Source: Chara braunii
Lineage: Eukaryota; Streptophyta; Charophyceae; Charales; Characeae
Assembly (NCBI GenBank): GCA_003427395.1
Contig: BFEA01000064.1
Span: 62,126 to 95,073, forward strand
Reading direction: 5' to 3'
DNA: 32,948 nucleotides
How positions within the stretch are numbered: the first letter of the stretch is position 1; the number at the start of each line of letters is the position of its first letter. The position numbers and the translations under genes are program-made. The notes under the pieces were generated by a model that was not told the DNA's origin, made no database searches, and saw nothing but the letters and a program-made list of their open reading frames with translations. Positions 27,703-32,948 of this stretch are shown here, piece by piece.

Positions 27703-28727
27703 ACCACGCCGATCCTCTCGCTCCTATCTCTATCTTCGGTCTCCCCTCTCTTTTTCCCACCTTCTGGCAATCCGATCTTCATCCCTCTCTTTCCTTCACG
27801 TTCGAACCTCTTTCTGCCCCACTTATCAATCCTGGGCATTAGCGGTTGTGGCGCGAAGCTTTTGACGAGTTGTCCTTCTGCCTGGCCCGAGTACAGGTGA
27901 CGTGGACGGGCACTAGCGAGCATCCCACGTGGATCGAGAACCCAGAGCTGCTCATCATACAGGCTTGGAGAACTAACGTGGAAGGAGATCTTCTTGGCTT
28001 TCTCTTCGGATCGGTACGGCCGGGTCGCCGACAACTAATTGCGCAGGAGCTCATCGCGTCGATCGTGCAATTGGCGGACGATCTCTCGCCTGACATTTAT
28101 TCGCAAAGTGACGATAGTCCTGCTCCACACATTCTCGAGCGAGCACTGGATCCGTACCTTCAGTGGACTGCGTGCTTGGAGGAACCGAGGGACGAGGATA
28201 CGCTACCATCACGGCAGGAGTATCTCAAACCGTACGATATCATCCCTCACGCCTTTTATCCGAGGGCGGAGGAAGTGGTGATCGACGAAGACGACGAAGA
28301 GGACGAAGACGAGGAAACATCGGAGGAGGGAAGCTATAGCGAATATAGCGAGGGTGAGCAGAGTGAAGAAGAAGAGGAGGAAGAAGAAACCAGGTCTGAG
28401 TGGGAAGCTTTGCCAGAGGAAGCGACGCACACGGGAACAGAGGCAGAAGATCCGGCAGCAACCCGAAAGCGCGAAGAAATTACCACCGGGAAGCGACAGC
28501 TGGAGTTCGTAAGTGGAGCCAGCCTGCGCATCGGCAACGATCCGACCAGGGATCCGCAGCCGCCAAAGCCCGAAGATGGCGACCCTGCAGCCACGGCCTC
28601 AATTACCACGGGACGGAGACGAAGCCGATCCTCCTCCTCCTCCAGCCCCGCCCGTCCCCCAGTTCGCCCACGTACCGATGCGGGCGATAGGCCTTCGTCC
28701 TTGCACGCTATCCCCCCGACCCCTTGA
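27699..28727 (+). pseudogene. Accessory protein B2, unknown, long acidic and SR-like tail, one TAG
   Basis: One phase runs 342 codons from ATG 27699, which overlaps the B1 stop as ATGA, to TGA 28727. It is interrupted only by TAG 27840-27842. After the stop a globular part (REAFDELSFCLARVQVTWTG, GRRQLIAQELIASIVQLADD) is followed by an extreme acidic run of Glu and Asp (about 28285-28395) and an Arg/Ser-rich C-terminus (GRRRSRSSSSSSPARPP). The strand-then-helix order and the acidic tail recall A1 and A2 of element A, but I cannot show homology by eye. Function unknown; an acidic tail could bind histones or basic proteins. Confidence 0.55.
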
Positions 28728-29205
28728 CTTCCTCACCCTTGAGCAGATCCGCACCCCCGTCACCTTCCCTCCCCATCCCTTCATTCCCCATCTCTTCCGC
28801 GACTTCTACTCTACCCGCTTGCTCGCCACCGTCCACCCCCACGCATCCCTTCGCCCTGCTGCCCCCACGTTCTCCTGGCATATTCTTTTGTTCAGCACCG
28901 CATGGGAGCGATGCAACGTAGTAGAAGTTTACTGCATCGCCACGGGAACAATCCCCGCCTGTCGCCCCTACGAGATCTTCCGAGCAGCGCTTCTCCTCAC
29001 CCTCTCCTCCTTCTATCGTGACTACCTCGCTTCTCTCCCCCGCAGCGGCGATCACTTCCCTCGCTTCCACCGGATCATCCGATATGAGGAGCTTCCGGTG
29101 ACGATGGAAGGGATGAACCGCTTCCTACCCCCACTTCCTCCCCGTCGACCCCGTGAGATCCCCCCCATGTACCATCTCTATTGGCCCATTCCAACTAGGA
29201 GGTAG
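28576..29205 (+). CDS. Accessory protein B3, unknown, proline-rich N-terminus
   Basis: 209 codons from ATG 28576 (AAGATGGCG, a good start context) to TAG 29205. It overlaps the end of B2 by about 150 bp in another phase; an upstream in-frame ATG at 28513 is possible. A proline-rich leader (PPPPPAPPVPQF) is followed by a globular segment with FSWHILLFSTAWERCNVVEVYCIATGTI-type strands and a helix (YEIFRAALLLTLSSFYRDYLASL). The hydrophobic stretches are too short and broken for sure membrane spans. No family is recognised. The long open frame beyond the B2 stop argues it is real. Confidence 0.5.
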   Translation: MATLQPRPQLPRDGDEADPPPPPAPPVPQFAHVPMRAIGLRPCTLSPRPLDFLTLEQIRTPVTFPPHPFIPHLFRDFYSTRLLATVHPHASLRPAAPTFSWHILLFSTAWERCNVVEVYCIATGTIPACRPYEIFRAALLLTLSSFYRDYLASLPRSGDHFPRFHRIIRYEELPVTMEGMNRFLPPLPPRRPREIPPMYHLYWPIPTRR

Positions 29206-29611
29206 ATCCCCGATCATACGCCTACCCTCCGAGTCCCCCCCCCCCTCTCTCTCCCTCTCTCCTTTCTTCACTAGCAGGGGAAGACGACACGAATCAGTAA
29301 GCTTCACGAAGATCACGCCATCAACGATGACGTCAACTTACGCTCCGATTCGACGGGCAGCGATCAGCTGGGGTGTAAAGCACACGGAGAACCACCAGAC
29401 GATGATGGCGTCACCTGGATGACCATCGAGGATTCCAGCAGCAGACAAAGGATTGCAATTGAAGTTGGCGTCAACATGGACTCTGGCTGGATCGTTTGTT
29501 GATACGCTTGGTTCCTCATGCATCACTTTGTTCTCCCCCTTTTCTCTCTCTTTTTCCGCCATGACATGCAATCAGGAGATCGCATAATTTTGGAACCCCC
29601 TGCGCGTCACA
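29206..29611 (+). other. Non-coding segment between the accessory genes and the right LTR of element B
   Basis: A pyrimidine-rich stretch with a C-run (about 29236-29250) is followed by mixed sequence without a credible gene. A normal LTR element should have a purine tract just before the 3' LTR, and I see none here. The segment ends in TGCGCGTCACA (29601-29611), an 11-mer that recurs exactly at 32253-32263, just after the right LTR. Confidence 0.5.
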
Positions 29612-30495
29612 TATGTGACGAGCTACTTCCGTACCCCTGTTTTTGTATCATACTAACCCCATTAAAACCCCCTTTTCGTTTTCTTATTTTCGGATGTCGC
29701 ATTTCCTTTCTTTCAGGAAGCTTTTTCGATTTCCGGGTTCTGGTTTTCCTTTTTGCAAGTTGGGAAATACATGGGAATTTACGTGTGCCTTAGCGAGCGC
29801 ACGGGGAATTGGGCTCGGCACTTGGGAATCCCGGGATAAGCGGAACTTTGACGTGTTCTTTTCGCATGTATGAATGTTCTTGGTCGCCTCGGGGAAAACT
29901 CTCAAAATTTTGCGTGAATACGAATAGGCGTAGGATTTTCTTTTCCCGCGTCGCTTTTTCGTGCGCGGATATGGTGATTTCAATTTTGAATTAGGATAGA
30001 AGCAAGTTGTAACTGTTTCGGTGCCTTTTTCTCTCTTTTCGTTGACGGTGCCGCATCTGCAAAAACTTTCTCCTCTCTGTCCCCCGCATCGCTCCCTCCC
30101 GCGCCTCCTTTCTCTTCTCCCTCCTTTTTCTCTCTCCCCGTAACTGTTTTCCTTCTCTCTCTCTCCCGCCTTGCTTTTTGTGCGCTCATTTCCCTTCTTG
30201 ATCATCTGAATCTTGGACCCGTCTTGCGCTACTTCTCGCGCCTTTTCTCTTCTCACCCTCTGAGTCTGGCGCACCACGCCCGGTCGATCCATCAACAACT
30301 CCCGCTCGCCAATCAGGTGCGTGGAGCAATAGAACCTTCCTATTGCACGACGAATCTGATTGGTTGAACCTCGAGTTTCGGGGGATCAACATGGCGTTCG
30401 CAGAGCATTCTTCTCAAAGTCTTCTCCTCCTGCTTCTCCTCTTACACCTCAGCCTTCCCGTCGCTTTCTCCCCCTTCTATCTCCCTCGTCGCAAC

Positions 30496-30502
30496 TATAA
30501 AA
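30496..30502 (+). promoter_or_regulatory. TATA box of the B right LTR
   Basis: TATAAAA is conserved with 19282-19288, with the same CCAAT and palindrome arrangement upstream (about 30310-30365). In a right-hand LTR it could drive transcription out into the flank. Confidence 0.55.
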
Positions 30503-31475
30503 CCCGCAAGCGCGCCCGCAAATCTCTCTTACGTTCTCGACTCCTAAGCCAGCTTACGGGAAGCAGTGGCTAGGCAGAGTGTTTTGATACGAGTCAAAAA
30601 GTCATGTCGGGCTGACGATAGGCTGGCCGGTTGCACGCTGGATCGCCACGACGGACTGTGGGATCCGGACGAACCGTGTCGAGTTTACTACAGCGGGGTG
30701 ACGATCGTAGTGGTGGGAGTTAACACGCAACGGCCGGGATCGTCGGTGCGGGTATGAGGATCCATGATTAGAGTTGAGTGAGTGGTTGGCCCGAGGCCAT
30801 GTTGGACTTAACGGCGAATGCGCCTTTGTTGCGGATCTTTATCTTTGGCGTGAGTGTACGGCTGCCATGCAGAATGTCTCTCTGGACATCCCCTATCTCC
30901 CCCTCTCTACTCTACCTTTGATAATGATGTGTCTCGGCGTCTGCCTCTCTTCTTCTCTTTAATAGGAATGAATCTGTGTGTCCTCCTTGCGTGAAAAAAC
31001 TTCTTCCGGAACTCTTTCATTAGTTTCCTGGGTAATCCTCCTACGCAAGGACCCCGTCCTCTTGTCTTGTGAACGGTGGATGCGTGTGTACTGTAAAAGC
31101 GATCCATCTTTTCCTGTGCAAGTCTCATTTTTGCACCTTCCACAGTGGATGTATGTATGGAGATGTGTGACCCTTTTTGTGTTGATTAGACGAGTGTCGT
31201 CGGAATTTTGTTCGAGAATGCAAGAGTGTTTTGCGCATGCCATCTGCCTTATGTTGCACGACATCAGCAGCCGAGCCACGAGGCGGCCTCGAGAAACAAG
31301 GCGCCTGGGATCANCATCGCGTCGGCTCCCTAACCCTGAGCCGCGGATCGGTCCCTTAGTTAGATGCATGATTAACCTGAGGGAGTGTCTTCTTTCTCTC
31401 TCTCGTGTCGAAAGGAATTGATTGTGAGTTGCGCAAATATTTTCTTTTCTTGATGACGTCTCAAGGCCTTTGCAA

Positions 31476-31997
31476 ATGATTGATATGTGGACTGACAAGT
31501 ACCCTCCGATCGGGCGCCAGCCTCCCGCACCTCCCGTCTCAACACGGCCTTTTCCCTACAACGAGGAAAGGACACGTGTATGCGAGTGGGACGTACGAGA
31601 AGCTGTCGCGCAAATCGGCGGGCAATATTACTTCCCGCCGGCCAACCGTTGTTCCGCATTCGTGGAGGCCGGGTTTGTCATTATTGATACGCACTTCCCA
31701 CCTTATTCGATATTGTTGCCATTCAACGAGTTGATCGTCATCCCGTGGACGGCAGTAGAACCCCACTGGCCGCGCACTCTATGCACCGAATGTCAGCGTT
31801 TTGAGCGCTATGAAGCCAGGGGTTTCCACGACCATGTGGGGAGTGAAGACGAGCATAAAGAAAGAGCCACGTGGCTGAGACCATCCACATCGGACTCGGA
31901 ATTGACCAGCGAACGACAACGGGATTTGATACGAAAACGAGACACGCGAAGCGTGCCCGAGCCTTTCCGTTCTAAACTTCGGGCCGTAGCACGGTGA
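31476..31997 (+). CDS. LTR-encoded reading frame of B, right copy, full length
   Basis: From ATG 31476 to TGA 31997, about 173 residues. It is colinear with the left-LTR frame, 20 codons longer because CGA replaces that copy's TGA. It begins with Trp, Tyr and Pro-rich sequence (MWTDKYPPIGRQPP), then a hydrophobic middle (HFPPYSILLPFNELIVIPW), CTEC, and a charged C-terminus with basic patches (RQRDLIRKRDTRS). No signal peptide and no known family. A protein-like frame in an LTR is rare; the mouse mammary tumour virus LTR gene is the textbook positional parallel, without implied homology. It might instead be a captured gene fragment. Confidence 0.45.
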   Translation: MIDMWTDKYPPIGRQPPAPPVSTRPFPYNEERTRVCEWDVREAVAQIGGQYYFPPANRCSAFVEAGFVIIDTHFPPYSILLPFNELIVIPWTAVEPHWPRTLCTECQRFERYEARGFHDHVGSEDEHKERATWLRPSTSDSELTSERQRDLIRKRDTRSVPEPFRSKLRAVAR

Positions 31998-32263
31998 GAA
32001 GCCCGACAATACTTTTTGGATTGAATTCGGATTTTTCTCTCTTCGCGCCTTGCCTGCGCGCGCATTCTGCGACGCGCGAAAGCAATCGACTTACTTCATC
32101 GGACCAACACGGGGGATTTCAGTTTTGTCTGTATCCCCACACTCAATTTCCAAAAATCCTTGGCACACCCCAATGACCCCATCTTGCTGTTTTTCTGGGC
32201 CTCTTTCCGCACGACTGACACTCCGAACGAAAGACAGCACAGGGCATGAGGTTGCGCGTCACA

Positions 32264-32313
32264 GACTGCCCTTTGCTGATGGTGCTAGGACTGTCCTTTG
32301 CTGATTTAGATGC
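32264..32313 (+). repeat. Two 25-bp tandem units in the right flank
   Basis: GACTG(C/T)CCTTTGCTGAT starts at 32264 and again at 32289, immediately after the 11-mer that follows the LTR. The function is unknown. Confidence 0.6.
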
Positions 32314-32387
32314 GGACTGACTCCTAAGACCTACAAAGAGTCAGTTCTAAAGCTTCTGGAAGGTCGTAGACTTGACCTTTCGGTACT

Positions 32388-32493
32388 GTAGCAGCTATGA
32401 CCTACACTAAGCTAACAACTGCTAATCATAAAGTTGTATTGTAGCAGCTACGACCTACACTAAGCTAACTACTGCTAATGATAAAGTCTACGG
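32388..32493 (+). repeat. 53-bp tandem duplication in the right flank
   Basis: Units start at 32388 and 32441 with GTAGCAGCTA(T/C)GACCTACA, followed by an almost identical CTAAGCTAAC(A/T)ACTGCTAAT stretch. They differ at a handful of positions, mostly at the unit end. This looks like a local duplication in non-coding DNA. Confidence 0.75.
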
Positions 32494-32563
32494 GTCAAAC
32501 CCACACGACCGTACTATATACAACAGCCCAACATACGACTTTCAGGGGACAGGTCGCAGTGTC

Positions 32564-32589
32564 GGACAGCCAAATTGGATTGGCCGTCC
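32564..32589. repeat. Imperfect 10-bp hairpin in the right flank
   Basis: GGACAGCCAA (32564-32573) pairs with TTGGCCGTCC (32580-32589) with one G-T type mismatch and a 6-base loop. The rest of 32314-32948 shows no gene or recognised feature. Confidence 0.4.
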
Positions 32590-32948
32590 AAAACGGATAA
32601 CGTTGAACCCTTGACTAAGCACGGGGGTGGTTTTCCTTAGGTATTATCATGAGACGCAGCGGGAAATATTAGGGTGCCTAAGTTGAAGCCTGATTTTCCT
32701 TGACAGTCAACCAATAGTAACCCGCGAACTTGGGTAATTGGACGGTCACTTCTTCTGGCCCTAATGTCCATTGTTTTTCATCTGTTCAGAGCCTATTCTC
32801 AAGCCAACTACCCGCGGAGCAGGGATACATATGTGAGCTTTTGCGCGACATTTTCTATGCTGGCTAGTTGACGAGGAAACGAAGCCTCTAATTTCACTTA
32901 ATGTAATAATGAACAAGTTGACCCGCCGCAGCTACGCTGCGGCCAAAG

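Larger units (their letters stand above)
18617..32252 (+). mobile_element. Element B: Ty3/gypsy element with PHD finger and 3' accessory genes
   Basis: A second, older element is bounded by direct repeats of about 2.4 kb (18617-21028 and 29831-32252 share homology; the right copy extends left to about 29612). The order is LTR, weak PBS, gag with CCHC, protease, RT, RNase H, PHD finger, integrase, three accessory frames, LTR. Element A sits in its left LTR, so the missing ~220 bp should lie upstream of the window. In one 465-bp LTR stretch I count 32 differences (about 7%), more than between A's LTRs, which agrees with B being older. Stops, frameshifts and lost catalytic residues show it is inactive. 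Confidence 0.8.
29612..32252 (+). repeat. Right LTR copy of element B
   Basis: 29831-32252 matches the left copy 18617-21028. The first ~219 bp (29612-29830) are the part lost on the left to the insertion of element A. Boundaries are not typical TG...CA. One reading starts at TGTGACG (29614) and ends in CGTCACA (32263), a 7-bp terminal inverted repeat, but the left LTR does not end that way. The other ends at GAGGT and is flanked by the 11-bp direct repeat. It contains the TATA box and a longer LTR frame. Confidence 0.75.

Overview
The window is repeat-dominated nuclear DNA from a eukaryote. I infer a green plant or streptophyte alga. The reasons are a primer-binding site at 549-565 that looks complementary to the 3' end of plant tRNA-Asp, plant-type Ty3/gypsy gag and pol domains, an AT-rich segment resembling a plant intron, and large nested LTR retrotransposons. 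The species cannot be fixed from sequence alone. Scattered single Ns indicate a draft assembly. I see no host gene, tRNA or rRNA.

Layout. Element A (1 to 18616; its left end is outside the window) is a giant Ty3/gypsy element. It has a partial 5' LTR (1-544), a tRNA-Asp-like PBS, a palindromic hairpin, and an AT-rich leader of about 1.9 kb that looks like an intron (998 to 2486 or 2493). Eight closely packed plus-strand reading frames of unknown function follow (2498-7445), at least three of them copies of one ancestral gene. Then come a 25-bp tandem repeat, gag (7633-9605), protease, reverse transcriptase, RNase H and integrase (to 14208), a 2.8-kb non-coding 3' region with degenerate repeats, a purine tract, a 55-bp tandem array and the 3' LTR (ending 18616). 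The two visible LTR segments align base for base over 544 bp with about 21 differences.

A's 3' LTR ends abruptly inside a second repeat, element B. B's left LTR (18617 to about 21028) lacks its first ~220 bp compared with its right copy (29612 to about 32252), so A inserted into B's 5' LTR. B then has a weak initiator-Met-type PBS, gag, an A AAA AAC slippery heptamer in the correct register for a -1 shift into pol, protease-RT-RNase H, a PHD-type zinc finger, an integrase, and three accessory frames (27220-29205), the first two joined by ATGA stop-start overlaps. B's LTR itself carries a frame of about 174 codons downstream of a TATA box. The final 0.7 kb is non-coding flank with short tandem repeats.

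Both elements are decayed: in-frame stops (mostly TAG), frameshifts (several in homopolymers) and lost catalytic residues. Neither copy should be autonomous as sequenced. The most unusual content is the accessory genes: the cassette upstream of gag in A, and in B the PHD finger, the downstream genes and the LTR-encoded frame. I cannot assign a function to any of these accessory frames.
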